Source: Beroe forskalii
Lineage: Eukaryota > Ctenophora > Nuda > Beroida > Beroidae
Length of the DNA stretch: 64,000 nt
Assembly (NCBI GenBank): GCA_011033025.1
Contig: WFMF01000077.1
Location: 310,001 to 374,000, forward strand
Direction: 5' to 3'
Shown here piece after piece: positions 1 to 11,767 of the stretch (positions are counted from its first letter, which is position 1; every line of letters begins with the position of its first letter). The notes below the pieces were generated by a model, which worked only from the letters and a program-made list of their open reading frames with translations, was not told where the DNA came from and made no database searches. A program made the translations under genes and the position numbers.

Positions 1-2236
1 CTAGATTTCTAGCATTTGATACAAATCTGATACACACATTACCAGGTAAAATGATTCCACCAATGTCAATCATGTCCAATATGTTTGGTGGACCAATAAG
101 CATCACCTGAGTTTTACCAGGATTGAGCTGGAGACAAAATTGACCATCCATTCTTGGATGTTCTTAAAACAGTTTGAAATATCAATGTTCAAGGTTTCAA
201 TTTGACTGCAAGGTTTAAAACTCTTGTAGATTTGCTGGTCATCAGCATAGCCTTGTACACTGAAACCATCTCTCCTAATGGTACCATATAGAGATCGAAT
301 GTAAATATTAAACAAAATAGGGCCCAAGACTGAGCCCTGTGGTACTCCAAACTGAAGAATGATCGAGTCACTTACCACAGTGCCAAGTCTTGTCCTCTGA
401 GACCTGCCCATTAAAAAGCTCTTAAACCATTTGAGGGCTATTCCCTGATTCTAATTTCTTTGCTCAGAATTTCAAGAAGTTTGTTGTGATCAACAGTGTC
501 GAATGCTGCTGAGAGGTCAAGCATCATAAGAATTGTGGCAGATTTGTTGTCACATGCGATGAGCAGATCATTTGTAATTTTAGCAGGATAGTTTCTGTTG
601 AGTGGTTCTTCTTATAAGCAGATTGTTCAGGAATGTTCATGTTATTTCTATTAAGATGATCATTTAACCTGGACAAAACAACACGCTCGATAAGCTTTCC
701 AAGGAAGGACAAATTGGATATTGGTCGATAGTTTTTCATGTCATCATGGTCCAGTTTGATGTCTTTAAGAGTGGGAATTACATCTGCAATTTTTAAACCT
801 TCTATTGAGCCTGTTGAGAGTGACTGATTGACAAGTTGACAGAGTACTGGGATAAGACTTTCAATGTTTTCTTTGAGGATGACTTCAGGCAAGAAGTCCG
901 TTGGTGCACATTTAATACCATTTTCTTGGATAATATCTCTCAGTTCTTCTTCTGTGCAGGGTGTGAAATCATTCAAGAAGTTGTCTTTGAAGACAGGTTC
1001 AGTTTCGGTGGCACAGATGGCTAAAGTGGGAAAACTCTCACGAATCTTTAATATTTTGTTATTGAAAAAACCATTGAACTTGGTACAGAGTTGAGAAATA
1101 TTATCCTCTGCAGGGAGTGTGTTTTCTTTTTTCCGGTCTAATTCTCTATTAACAACATTGTACACTGCTCGCATGTTTCCCTTATTTTTCTCAAGAACAT
1201 TACTATAATACTGTTTCTTTTTAAGATTTGCCATTATAGTAGTTTCTGAACGTATTTCCTTGAATAAGGTCATGTGGTATTCACTTTTATTCTTATGTTT
1301 TTCTGCTTTTCTTCGTAATTTTCTCTGGTTTTTATATTCTGAATCAAACCATGGGGCATGAGCTGCAAAAGAGATAGTCTTCTGTGTTAGTGGAGCATGT
1401 TGATCTAGAATTGTATTCATTTCATCAAAGAACTTATTGCATGAGCTACTGAACTGAGAACTTGTTACAAATTTACATGCTACATTCAGGATATCAGAAG
1501 ATAACTGATCTTTATTAATACATTTGAGATCTCTTGTTGCGATACTTTTAGGTTTCTTCAGATTTATAAGAAAGTTTTTTGATGAACATAGTACTGGAAA
1601 ATGGTCACTCAGTGAGCAGTCACTTTTAACATTGAGAGTCCCATGGTCAAGGAGATTGCTATTGTCAAATAAAAGGTCAATTGTGCCACCATTGATGTGG
1701 GTGGGCTGATCAATGAGTTGATTTAAGCCATATGAGGAAGTGAGTTGCCCAAGTTGAGTTGAGTGCTCATTAATGGTTTCCATGTGTATGTTGAAGTCAC
1801 CACCCACTAAAATATAATCACTTTTCAGACTAGCTACTCCAAGGAGATTATCAAGGTCTTCAAAGAACTTTTTCACAACAGGGCCAGTTCTGTATATTGA
1901 TATCAGAAGTATATTCATGTCAGCTGCACAAATAATAGAAGCACTTGTAAATTCAAATGTTGTAATACCACTGGCTTTGAGTTTAATGGGATGATATTGA
2001 AGATTACTTTTGAACAAGAGTCCGGCTCCACCCCCTTTGTAGTCTGCCCTATACTCATGTACAATTGCATAACCATAAGATTTTATGTCAGCTGTAGTGG
2101 CATTAGCATGACCAGTCAGCCATGTTTCAGTTACAAAAGCAATATCAATAACATTGTCCTGCAACAGACACATAGTATCTGCACACTTGTTGTTGATGCT
2201 GCGAGTATTCCAGACCATGATTTTTAGCTGTGACAT
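1..2236 (-). pseudogene. Element A ORF2: endonuclease-reverse transcriptase, frameshifted
   Basis: ORF2 of element A, cut by the window edge. It starts at the ATG ending at 2236, about 20 bases after the ORF1 stop (2257-2259). The apurinic endonuclease domain is readable without a break: WNTRSINNK, TETWL, ISIYRTG, GGDFNIH and SDHFPVL. The palm begins with YRPISNLSFLGKL. The frame then breaks near 575, again near 450, and again near 138. In the shifted frames the RT is still recognisable: LDLSAAFDTVDH, FGVPQGSVLGP (around 340) and GYADDQQ (around 240). At least three frameshifts mean it cannot make a complete protein. The closest relative in the window is the ORF2 of element D. Confidence 0.85.
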
Positions 2237-2643
2237 ACTGACCAGTTTAGGTGAATTTAGTTTTTTGAGTAATATGAGAGTGAAGATTTCAGTTTTTCTT
2301 GTTTCAAACGATATGAAGGGCACTCATTAGAAAATGCTGGATGTTTCAGAGCCTCACCAGTTTTACCAGATTTAGAGCAATTAAATAAATAAATAAATTA
2401 AATCATTTCTTACACGCTTAGACATTGTCAAATAAATATCTGAGAGGGAAATATTTTAGCCATTTAAGCGTGACCTAAATTTAACTGAAGACTATGATTA
2501 CTATAGAGTCACAATCACTAGGGATAATACCTGACGTGTTAAGAAAGCCAAAAAGTTTCAAAATCACGAAACACCATTAAAAGCCAATTCAAAATAGTGT
2601 GTTTTCAAACGAATTTTAAACTCTGAAATATCAGGTATACTTC

Positions 2644-5508
2644 TTAGGGAGTAAGGCAAACTATTCCAAATTCTTGGTCCATTATAACAAAATGCTCCTT
2701 CAGTCCTTGAAAATTAGATTTAGAGGAATTCTCAGCAGAAAAAAAGTCATCATCTAACCTGACACTTATTCTCTTAGTGTTTCTTAATGATAAAAGATCA
2801 CTTAAATATTTAGGCGCTAAATTATTGATACATTTGAAAACTATGAGAGCAGTTTTGAATTTCACTCTATAAGCTACTGGCAGAAAATGAAGTTCCTTCA
2901 AATAAGGACTGATTGGGGTCCATTTTCTTTTACCACTAAGGTTGAAGATGAACCTTACAGCATTGTTCTGTATCTTTTGAAGTTTATGGAGGTATTTTTC
3001 TGTTACTACAGCATAGGATGAATTACAATAGTCTATCATTGATAAAATGTGTGCATGAACAAGCTGCACTTTGAGGTCATGTGTAAGTCTTGCTCCAATG
3101 CGCTTTATATTCCTGAGGTTCAGGTAGCATATCTGAGAAATATGATTAATCTGATCCTCCATGCTAAGCCTATGATCAAAATAGAATCCAAGGTTCTTTG
3201 TCACTAAAACAGGAGATACGGATATATTTGATGCAGATTCACTCAGGTCTAGTGATTGGATAGGACTGACATAATACCCAATATCAATGAATACAGTCTT
3301 ATCATCATTAAGTTTCAAAAAGTTTTTTGCCATCCAAGACTTAACTTCAATGAAACATGCTTTTATAGCAGTAAGGTCAGGTGAAGGGCTATGAACATTG
3401 AAAGAGAAATAGATTTGAGTGTCATCTGCATAGAGGTGGACTGAAAGGCCATACTTAGTGATTATTTCCTCTAGATCCTTTGTGTATAATATGAAAAGCA
3501 GAGGTCCCAGGATAGATCCCTGGGGCACACCTATTTCTAAAGAGTATTCAGTTGAGGAGCTACTGTTCACCATAACCTTGAATTTTCTGCCAGACAAATA
3601 TGAACTGATCCAGTTGTAAGCTGTTCCAACAATTCCATATTTGAATTTCAGTTTCTTTAGAAGAATTTGGTGGTTGATGGTATCAAAGGCTGCACTTAAA
3701 TCAAGCAATAGGAGGACAACATTTTCCTTTTGATCTAACATCATGAGTATGTCATTTTGAATTTTTAACACAGCAGTTTCACAGCTGTGGTATCTTCTGT
3801 ATGCAGATTGGATGTTACTGAAAAGACTACTATCTTCAAGATGTTTTACAAATTGGTTATGTACAACTTTTTCAAGCAGTTTTGAAACATAGGGTAGGTT
3901 GCTGATAGGTCGATAGTTGTTGAGAACATCGCTATCAAGATTTGCTTTCTTCAAACCTGGTCTTACCATAGCTGTTTTGAAAGAGTCAGGAAATTTTCCA
4001 GTTCTGAGAGACTCATTGATGATATAATGTATGATTCTGATTAACTCTGGCAGACACTGCTTGAAAAGTCCAATGGGGATGGCATCCAGTGGGCAGGACT
4101 TATCAGGTAGATTTTTGCTAAATCCATTACTTCATCAATTGAAACTTCCTTGAATGAAGACAATTCATAGGGAGATCTTTTTCCAACTGGTTGATAGCTT
4201 TTAGTGCCATTACTACCTAATTTGTTCAATATCAGAATAAATTGTCTTCACTTTCTTATCAAAGAAAGATCCAAAGTTCTCTGCTATGGTAGTGTCATCT
4301 TTTCATTAGGTAATTTACCTTTGCCTATCTCACGATTGAGCAGCTGATTGATTACTCTGTATGTACCTTTGGCATCTCCTTTGACTGCAGACAACCTATC
4401 ATCAAAAAGAACATATTCCTTCGCCTATTAATAACTATTGATTTATCTATACACTTCTCATTGTAGATTTGATTGAGTTCAGTATCTTCAGGATGTTTCC
4501 TAGCTTTTCTTTGGGCTTTCCTTGCCTCAGCTCTTGCTCGTTGACAACTTTCATCCCACCATGGAGATCGGTTTATAATTGAACTTTTTAGTGACCTTGG
4601 GTGCATGCTTATTCAATAAATCGCTCATAGTATTCATGTAGATAAGTACAGCATGATCAACAGATTCAAAGTCAGCGAAATTAACAGGTGAGGCAAATAG
4701 ATCCTCTCTAAAACTATCAATTTTGATTTTGCTGTATTCTCTTACTTCTTTATAAGTGATAGCTGGCTCTTTCCTAGCCTGGCACAATTCTACTGGCATG
4801 CTGAAGCTGATAAGATAGTGATCTGAAGTTGTTCCAGTATCTTCAATGACTTTAAGCTGATTTACTGGAACATGATCTACTGCAGCCTCTAATGTAAAAA
4901 CAAGATCTAGAGTACTTCCAGAATAATGTGTGGGACCAGTGACATGCTGTATGAAGCCTTTACTTTGACAAAGTGACATGAACTGTTTTGCATACAAGTC
5001 GTCTGCCTTTTTCATGGAAGTTGAAATCACCACATAAAATCGGGTATCCTGGTTTTGAAATAAGGTCAACAAGATATTGCTCAAACTCCTCCATAAAAAC
5101 AGTGACTTTTGTTTCCTGGTATTTTGCTTTTGATTTAGTTTGAGTTGTTCTATATATCACACAAAGGCGAATCAGATTTGAACTGGTCTTAATAACACAC
5201 TCAGCTACTTCAAAAGATTTAAAGCCCACCACTTTGTTAGCTACAGGTTTAAGTTTGGAAGAATTGAAAACAAAAGCTAGACCACCCCCTCTTCCTTTTC
5301 GAGGATTATTGATGACCTCAAAGCCTGCCTCTTTTATCTCAGCCATTCTAGCACATTCATTAGCTCTGAACCAGGTTTCAGTGACACAGCAGATATCAAT
5401 TGCTTGATCAATTAACATTTCCAAAACACCTCGAACCTTGTTACACATTGATTGAGCATTAAAGCAGCCAATACTTAAATCCCCATTTGGTGCTGCACTA
5501 GTTATCAC
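2644..5508 (-). pseudogene. Element B ORF2: endonuclease-reverse transcriptase, multiply frameshifted
   Basis: The endonuclease starts at 5508 (GTG frame overlapping the ORF1 stop) with GCFNAQSMCNK, VTETWF and GDFNFH. The frame shifts near 5010 and continues with TTSDHYLISFSMP. A linker with WWDESCQRAR follows in another frame (about 4560), and part of the pre-RT region (4041-4230) lies in yet another frame. From 3969 to 2644 the RT is open for 441 codons: NNYRPISNLPYVSK, LLLLDLSAAFDTINH, GVPQGSILGPLLF and LYADDTQIYF, ending with the usual C-terminal segment. Catalytic YADD is intact, but the ORF as a whole carries at least four frame breaks. Confidence 0.85.
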
Positions 5509-7133
5509 ATTACGTTTTTTGACACCAGATCAGTGTTGTCTTTCAATCGATTCATTTCTCTTATCATGACTGGACACTTAGCATCTCCAGCATTATGAGA
5601 CTTGTAATGTTCAGCATCATTGGACTGGGATGATGCTAAACATCTGGCACAGCAATGTCTTGATTGTTCACTCTTGAAATGGCATGTTGAGGATCTATGA
5701 TTGCCCATACAGTAGAGACAAGTTGCATCTCTGCTCTTATTGGGACAGTCATTTGAGATGTGTCCAATCATCTGGCAATGATAGCATTGTTTGACATGGT
5801 ATCTGTCCTTGATTTGATATCTACTGTTACCAAGGTAAATGTTTCCATCTTGTTGGCTAAGTAGAGCAAGTCTTATGGCAGGAGATACTTTCAGCCCAAT
5901 AGAAACATGATTTGTTGATGCAATGCAGTTAACATAAACAACTTCAAGTGTATGTCCCAAGTTATTCAGATCAGCTACACATGGATTCTTAGCCAAGTAC
6001 TTTCTCCACAATAACTCTCTTTTCAGTAAGTCTTGTAGTAGTATGGTCACCTGATGTATCAACACCTTCCAGAACATCCTCTAAAAACATTGGGCAGATA
6101 TAATTTTGGCAGCATTTACTACCAGACTTTGTGTGGTAATGAAAACTTTCAAGTATCCTTGAGGAATCAATCCTATCTTTTCCTGCATCCCTCAGAGTTT
6201 TTGTCTTAAAGCCAATAATGACTTTCATACTTCTTGGATTTGTCTTGATGAATTCAACTTGGGTATCCTTCAACTTGTTTTCCAACACTTTTTTACTGCA
6301 TTCATATTATCAGCTGTCTTATATTGAGTGTCACTTGGTATAATCAGAAGGATTTCAGCATTCTTGGATTTATCAACCGAGGTTGTTGGAACTGCATCAG
6401 CATTTGAAGTAGGTGTTGCTGAAGGTAATTGTACCTGGAGAATAGCAGGTGAACCACTGGTGGTTTGCTTTGCTGCTTCAGCATAGGTAGGCCGAGATGT
6501 GGGTAAGGCAATATTTTCATGGCTATTTACAGATGGTGTCTGATCAGATAAAACTGAAATACCATCAGAAGTACTGGCATCAAAATCAGAAATATTTCTT
6601 GATCTATCATGAACATCAGATGTAAAGGATGAGATGTCAGATTGAGTACTTGCATTACCATCAGAAAAGTTTGGCATAACAGCAGACAGTTTATCATCAA
6701 CTGATTTGAGCAACTTAGACTGAAAATCTGACAGCAGGCAATGCAACTGATCCATATTTGCTTGAATTGGATTTGCATCTAAGACAGATTCTTCAGCCTC
6801 TTGATGTTTATTCTTAATCAAATAAAGTAGGGCTTTTATCAGTGACTGCTTATTTAGATACTGAAATGAGTCAATATCAATAACATCAGGGTCAGTGTAA
6901 ACAATATCATCAGTGGATGCAGTCTTTGGAAATTTGATATATGACACAGATTTTGAACTAAAACTTAACTCTGAGTCCACATATGTTGCAGCAGTTGAGT
7001 TCAGCAGTTCTGGTACTGAAGGAGCAGGAGCCTCATCAATACATTCCTCTTCATTTTCATGCCTTGCCTTGTCATCCTGTAAATGATCTGAGGACTCCTC
7101 AACCTTCTCCTTTGAACCCTCCCCCTGATTCAT
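5505..7133 (-). pseudogene. Element B ORF1: gag-like nucleic-acid-binding protein, frameshifted
   Basis: Starts at the ATG ending at 7133 with a long Ser/Asp-rich N-terminal half. The frame breaks in an A-run near 6290 and again near 6000. The C-terminal half contains three Cys/His knuckle-like motifs, beginning with CYHCQMIGHISNDC, then CLYCMGNHRSSTC and CCARCL. Such knuckles are typical of the RNA-binding ORF1 of CR1/L2/Jockey-type elements. The stop (5505-5507) overlaps the beginning of the ORF2 frame, suggesting coupled termination-reinitiation in the ancestral element. Confidence 0.75.
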
Positions 7134-7243
7134 TGCAGACTTTATATCTCAAAAGTGAACACAGCAATGAAAAAGGTGAAGCAGTTGTGGGGTTTGGATT
7201 TTGGGGTCCTCAAATTTGATTGTAATAAGTAGTGTTGTTAAGT

Positions 7244-8517
7244 TTAAAACAACAGTAGACTGAATCAACATTTTCAGTGTTTTTATGAGGACAGTTAAGA
7301 GTTTCATGACTGGCTGATGCACAAACACCACAACAGGTTGAGTGAGAACATTCTTTTGCATAATGGCCAAACCCTTGACACTTGTGGCATCGTTTGATGT
7401 ATAACTGATCATAAACTCGACAGGATAGGAGACCATAGTACATTCTATCATTGTTGTTTTTAATTGCATGTCTGATATCATCACTGACTTTGATGATTGC
7501 CTGTTTGATATTTTCATTGGCTTTCAGGTGTTTGACAGAGAGAATTTCGAAAACAGAAGTATTGTTCTTTAAGCAATTTCCAATAAAGGGATTCTGACTA
7601 AGGAGAGTATTGTAAATTTCCCCTTTACTATCCTTATCCAGCTCCTTAGGAATACCTACCACAGAAATTGTGGGGTTCTTTTCTTTAGGTTCTTTCATAA
7701 GGTTTGGGGTCACACCAGAAGATTTCAGTTTTTCCTTAAGGTTATCCCTAGCATTTTGATTTGGACAAACAATAACAGTGTCACCATTCTTGTTAACAAA
7801 TTTCTTTTGCACTTGAATACCATTCTCAATAACAGTTTTCTCTAATGCTGATCCTTCAACATTAGCATCTTTAGCCACAACCAACAAAGAGTTGACTCGA
7901 TTTTTATCCAGCCATACATTAGCAGGTTGGGCCTCAGATTGAGAACTGGGAGGGGTTTGGTCATTAGTGGTGGGGCTTGGGTCAGGCTGATTTTGGTCAG
8001 GCTGATTTTGGTCAGTCAGTATAACAGTACTAGATGCTGTTGGGGCAACAGCAACATTTTGGACACAAGATTTGTTCACAGCTTCCTTCAGCAACTTCTT
8101 GATTTCAGTAACATCATCTGCCAAATTTGTGACACGGTTATCAAGGATATTCACACGGTCATTAGTGTCACATGTAACCTGATTCTCATGTTTAGTGAGG
8201 CAAAGGTCACATACAAAAACAAAGTTTCCAAATCTTTTATTTTTACTCTTGTTTGTTGCATTTTGATTAAACCCATTGAGAAATGATTTGGTGCATGCAT
8301 TATCAGAAAAGTAATCTCTCTTAGTATCTTTAACATGAAAACATAAAGCATGAAAGTTTACTTTACACAACAAACAGCATACCGAATCATCAGTAGTACT
8401 TTGTGCTTCACAGTTATTGCAAATACCATCTGCATTTATCCTACGGATGTCTTGGGGTGATCTGCCAGAATCATTGTCATGGTCTTCATCATTATCAGTT
8501 GCCTGAAACAGTGACAT
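7244..8517 (-). pseudogene. Element A ORF1: PHD-like plus zinc-knuckle protein, interrupted
   Basis: Starts MSLFQATDND at 8517. Residues about 30-110 carry a PHD/RING-like Cys/His pattern: CNNC, CCLLC, FHALCFH, then VCDLC. A coiled-coil stretch (NILDNRVTNLADDVTEIKKL) and a Gln/Pro/Asn-rich linker follow, then zinc knuckles CHKCQGFGHYAKEC and CGVCASASHETLNC. The original ORF is cut by element B after CCF. The missing C-terminus, a final knuckle ending NECPSY and then YYSKN-stop, lies at 2385-2257 in the matching frame. CR1-group ORF1 proteins often combine a PHD-like domain with knuckles, which supports the assignment. Confidence 0.75.
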
Positions 8518-8590
8518 CCTATCCGAAGAACCCCAGGAGAGAGAATTTCGGCTAGGGTTACTGACAGGACAAGCAAAGTGCTTTTACTGT

Positions 8591-8975
8591 TGAGGATAAA
8601 CTGCAAGAATTCATGAAATACAAAGTAGATGTTAACTATAGTGATAGAAAAAATTCATTTTTATTCTATGCAACCACATGAGCCTCATTATAAACTACAT
8701 TAACTTAGCAGCTAAATATATAAGCAAAAAATTTCCAGAATTTAAAACCTCAGAATTCAAAGCCTCTATAGCTCTATAGATTGGATAGAATTTACTAGAT
8801 ACACAAAATTAGCACTGCGTGGGGAATTGGGGATATCTAATATCCGCTCATTTTTATGCAAGGAGTTGACCTCATGATCATTCTATTTCTTCTCCTTTTA
8901 ATCTTGACTCCTTCTACATTCTACTCCACTCTTGACGAGTTCCTCTCTTTCTCTTGTCGTAGGATGTATGACCCG
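8591..8975. other. Unassigned sequence upstream of element A
   Basis: AT-rich sequence with no open frame of note. It may contain the 5' leader of element A. The right end is a Cys/Arg-coding open frame of no recognised family that overlaps the next MITE. I see no gene. Confidence 0.4.
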
Positions 8976-9332
8976 CTCGAGAGGGTCTGTCAACGTCAGA
9001 CAATCTTTCTCTGAACATTCAAGATCTTTTGTCTGCCTATGGAGTAATGTTTTGATGAGTGGCTGCCTGTTGAAGTGATAAAACGTGAGACAAAAAGGCA
9101 AGAATGTTCAGAAAAAAGGAAAGAAATATTGCAAAAAAGAAAAAAGTATTAAAAAGAAAACAAAAAAAGATTTTTTTTAAAAATAAAGCTGAAGAATAAA
9201 AAGAAAAGAAATGCCCTTTATAAATTATTAATTAAACTTACTGTCATTACTTACCTTTTATGTTTTATGTTTTAGTATTTTTATTTCATTTCACTCTATT
9301 TCAGTTGTCTGACGTTGACAGACCCTCTCGAG
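8976..9332. mobile_element. 357-bp MITE with perfect 28-bp terminal inverted repeats
   Basis: The 28 bases at 8976-9003 (beginning CTCGAGAGGGTCTGTCAACG) are the exact reverse complement of 9305-9332. The interior is AT-rich and A/G-homopolymeric and has no coding capacity. No clear target-site duplication is visible (flanks ...GACCCG and AATCAG...). The TIR contains GTCTGTCAACGTCAGAC, which resembles the TCAGAC/GTCTGA palindromes at 10015-10100 and 28.73 kb, so the element may belong to the same local repeat population. Confidence 0.7.
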
Positions 9333-9334
9333 AA

Positions 9335-9785
9335 TCAGTTCCTAAGCCCGCATAGGTGTGTGTACGCGCGCGGCGCTTCCCTTGCCAGATTCTTAAGCCC
9401 GCATAGGTGTGTGTACGCGCCGCGCGACGATAACAGGGATATACGCGTTTAGCAACTTGCCAGACGTTGCTAAACACGAATATCCCTGTCTGCCGCGCGC
9501 GTACACACACCTATGCGGGCTTAGGAATGCCAGACGTTGTCTGCGAGTCGGGCGCGCGCTTAAGCTTCGCGCACGCGAGGGGGCCAGGCAACGATTCCCT
9601 GGGGAAGTGCGCCGATAACAGGGGTATACGTGTTTAGCAAGAGAATCAGCGCCGCGCGAGCCATTGCTAAACACGTATATCCCTGTCTGCGTTGCGCGGC
9701 GCGCTTCCCGTAGGGAAGCGCCGCGCCGCCGCGCGTGTACACACACCTATGCGGGCTTAGGAACGCGAGCCAAATAGGGATAAAT
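9335..9785. repeat. GC-rich block of inverted modules (P and Q)
   Basis: Two modules recur in both orientations. P contains AAGCCCGCATAGGTGTGTGT followed by ACGCGC; it is forward near 9342 and 9392 and inverted near 9498 and 9733. Q contains AGGGATATACGYGTTTAGCA; it is forward near 9432 and 9620 and inverted near 9466 and 9665. The order P-P-Q-q-p-Q-q-p (lower case = inverted) gives two adjacent potential hairpins. CpG is far denser than in the surroundings. Copies of the same modules occur 19 kb away at 28.14-29.15 kb. Open frames here are by-products of GC content. Confidence 0.75.
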
Positions 9786-9839
9786 GTTTAGCAAATTCCG
9801 ACCCTGAACTGTCGCATAAGGCGGGCGCGCGCGTTCGAC

Positions 9840-10960
9840 CATTGACGACAATTCGTTTTTGAAACCGATAATTCGGTTTTCAAAACGATGATCGATTTTG
9901 AAATTGAAAGCGGCATTCGTTTTGAAACGATGCGATGATCGATTTTGAAAATTAAAGCGATAATAGCTTTCGAACACGATAATAGTTTTGGAACACAATA
10001 ATCGCTTTTGAATTGTCAGACGTTGTCTGACCCCTACGCCTTCGGCGGGCGCGCGCGCGCGTCTGAAATAATGGTCAGACAACGTCTGACAACTTTTGAA
10101 CACGATAATCGTTTTTGTAAACGATAATCGTTTTTGTAAACGATAATCGTTTTTATAAACGATAATCGTTTTTGTAAACGATAATCGTTTTTGTAAACGA
10201 TAATCGTTTTTGTAAACGATAATCGTTTTTGTAAACGATAATCGTTTTTGTAAACGATAATCGTTTTTGTAAACGATAATCGTTTTGTAAACGATAATCG
10301 TTTTTGTAAACGATAATCGTTTTTGTAAACGATAATCGTTTTTGTAAACGATAATCGTTTTTGTAAACGATAATCGTTTTTGTAAACGATAATCGTTTTG
10401 TAAACGATAATCGTTTTTGTAAACGATAATCGTTTTTGTTAACGATAATCGTTTTTGTTAACGATAATCGTTTTTGTAAACGATAATCGTTTTTGAAATT
10501 TAATGCTATAATCGTTTTATAATTATAACACGATAATCGTTATTGAACACGATGTTCGTTTTTGAACACGATGTTCGTTTTTGAACACGATAATCGGTTT
10601 TGAACACGATAATCGGTTTTGAACACGATTATCGTTTTTAAACACGATAATGGTTTTTGAACGCGGTTATCGTTTTTGAACACGATAATCGTTTTTAAAC
10701 ACGATAATCGTTTTTGAACACGATAATCGTTTTCTAACACTGTTTTTAAAACCGATACTTGTTTTGAAAGTGACACTCATAATAGTTTTGAAAACGGTTA
10801 AATCGCTTTCATAAGAAGAACGATCATCGCTTTAAAATTTACGAACACCGTTTTAAAACAAATACTGCTTTTGTTTTGAAAACGATAATTGTATCAAAAT
10901 CCATCATCCTCTTCAAGATTATTCTGTTTGGAAGTGATTATTGCTTTCAAAAACTATTAT
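9840..10960. repeat. 19-bp satellite array with homogeneous core
   Basis: The core (about 10090-10497) is roughly 21 head-to-tail copies of a 19-bp unit, AACGATAATCGTTTTTGTA. Each unit contains the odd-centred inverted repeat AAACGAT-A-ATCGTTT. Flanks (9840-10010 and 10500-10960) hold increasingly divergent versions (spacers GAACAC, GAAAAC; centres altered), as expected when unequal exchange homogenises only the middle of an array. A palindromic segment with TCAGACGTTGTCTGA and a GC-rich insert sits at 10013-10100 on the left border. Confidence 0.85.
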
Positions 10961-11278
10961 GGCTTTCAAAATCGAATAAGATTAACATGCGCCATATTCG
11001 TATTTCGCAATAGAAATATAATATTCAACTTCAACTCCATGTAACAAAAATTCTAAATACAAAATCAATACAATTGACTGAATTTCAATCACCATGAAAA
11101 TAATCCTCATATGCAATATTTCATGTACAAAAACAGATTGACTTGAAAATAGAATTGATATCCAGAACTTGACTAAATATTAGTAAATATTAGTTATTTT
11201 AAGGTGGCATCTCAACCTTTCCATGCACAACGAATTACGACGCACAATGCCACTTTTTGCGCCGTTTAAAAGTAAAAA

Positions 11279-11467
11279 GGGATCGTTCACATATCAGTAA
11301 CGTATCACAAAAATTTCGTCGAAATTTTTGTCACAAATCGTCGGCATTTTTTGGCAAAATTTTCAGAAAACCGGGTTGATTACAAAGGGAGGGAGGGGGT
11401 TTGAAAATGGCCAAAAATTTATAACATAATACATTGTATTTTGTTATAAAAATACATGAACGATCCC
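11279..11467. mobile_element. Short MITE with GGGATCGTTCA termini
   Basis: GGGATCGTTCAC at 11279 is mirrored by TGAACGATCCC ending at 11467. The interior is non-coding and includes a G-run. The same terminal sequence bounds the 79-bp element at 47385-47463. No convincing target duplication is visible here. The flanking 10970-11278 and 11468-11760 contain no gene I can recognise. Confidence 0.55.
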
Positions 11468-11767
11468 ATGTATTTATCCTTCGCATAACAGTGAGACTGA
11501 GACAATGTTACGCACCGCAAAAAACATGGCGCTCCGAAAGACGCTTCGCATATAAAGATCCAGACACAGAACAACAGATACACTGGTAGAGTATAACAGA
11601 ACTGCTTTCATGTCCGTGATGAGTTTCCTCGAAGATTGATAATAATTTCACTGAAAATTCTCTTGGAAAAATGTTCTAAGCTGAGTTTTAACTTCAAGAT
11701 TCAACAAAATATACAATACCTGAACTGAGAGCCACATTAAACGTTTAGATTAAACAATTTCTAACTT

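Larger units (their letters stand above)
2386..7243 (-). mobile_element. Retrotransposon B (CR1/L2-like), inserted in element A
   Basis: A near full-length but decayed two-ORF non-LTR element on the minus strand. Its 3' end (2386-2430) is a short ATTT repeat preceded by the motif TAAGCGTGTAAGAAATG; related 3' ends occur in element C (33.4 kb) and in a stub at 22.4 kb. ORF1 (7133-5505) and ORF2 (5508-2644) meet at a stop/start overlap. It interrupts ORF1 of element A with a TTAAA duplication, so it is the younger insertion of the two. Confidence 0.85.
1..8590 (-). mobile_element. Retrotransposon A (CR1/L2-like non-LTR), split by element B
   Basis: A two-ORF non-LTR retrotransposon on the minus strand in two pieces: 1-2385 (end of ORF1 plus ORF2) and 7244 to about 8590 (most of ORF1). 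Joining them restores the reading frame through an ORF1 zinc knuckle, and TTAAA is present on both sides of the intervening DNA (2381-2385 and 7244-7248), the expected target-site duplication of element B. The 3' end lies beyond the left edge of the window. The 5' end is not defined; ORF1 starts at 8517 and about 70 bases of possible leader follow. It is related to element D (58-61 kb). Confidence 0.85.

Noticed and set aside
9301..9746. Overlapping Arg/Ala-rich open frames on both strands in the GC-rich block
   Set aside because: They are translations of the inverted P/Q modules, present on both strands, with no family resemblance.
9840..10500. CRISPR-like repeat array
   Set aside because: The 19-bp units are contiguous with only four-base spacers of constant sequence, in an animal genome; it is a satellite, not a repeat-spacer array.
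10540..10776. Minus-strand open frame of repeated FKNDNRVQK-type residues
   Set aside because: A direct translation of the 19-bp satellite; the repeat unit happens to keep a frame open.
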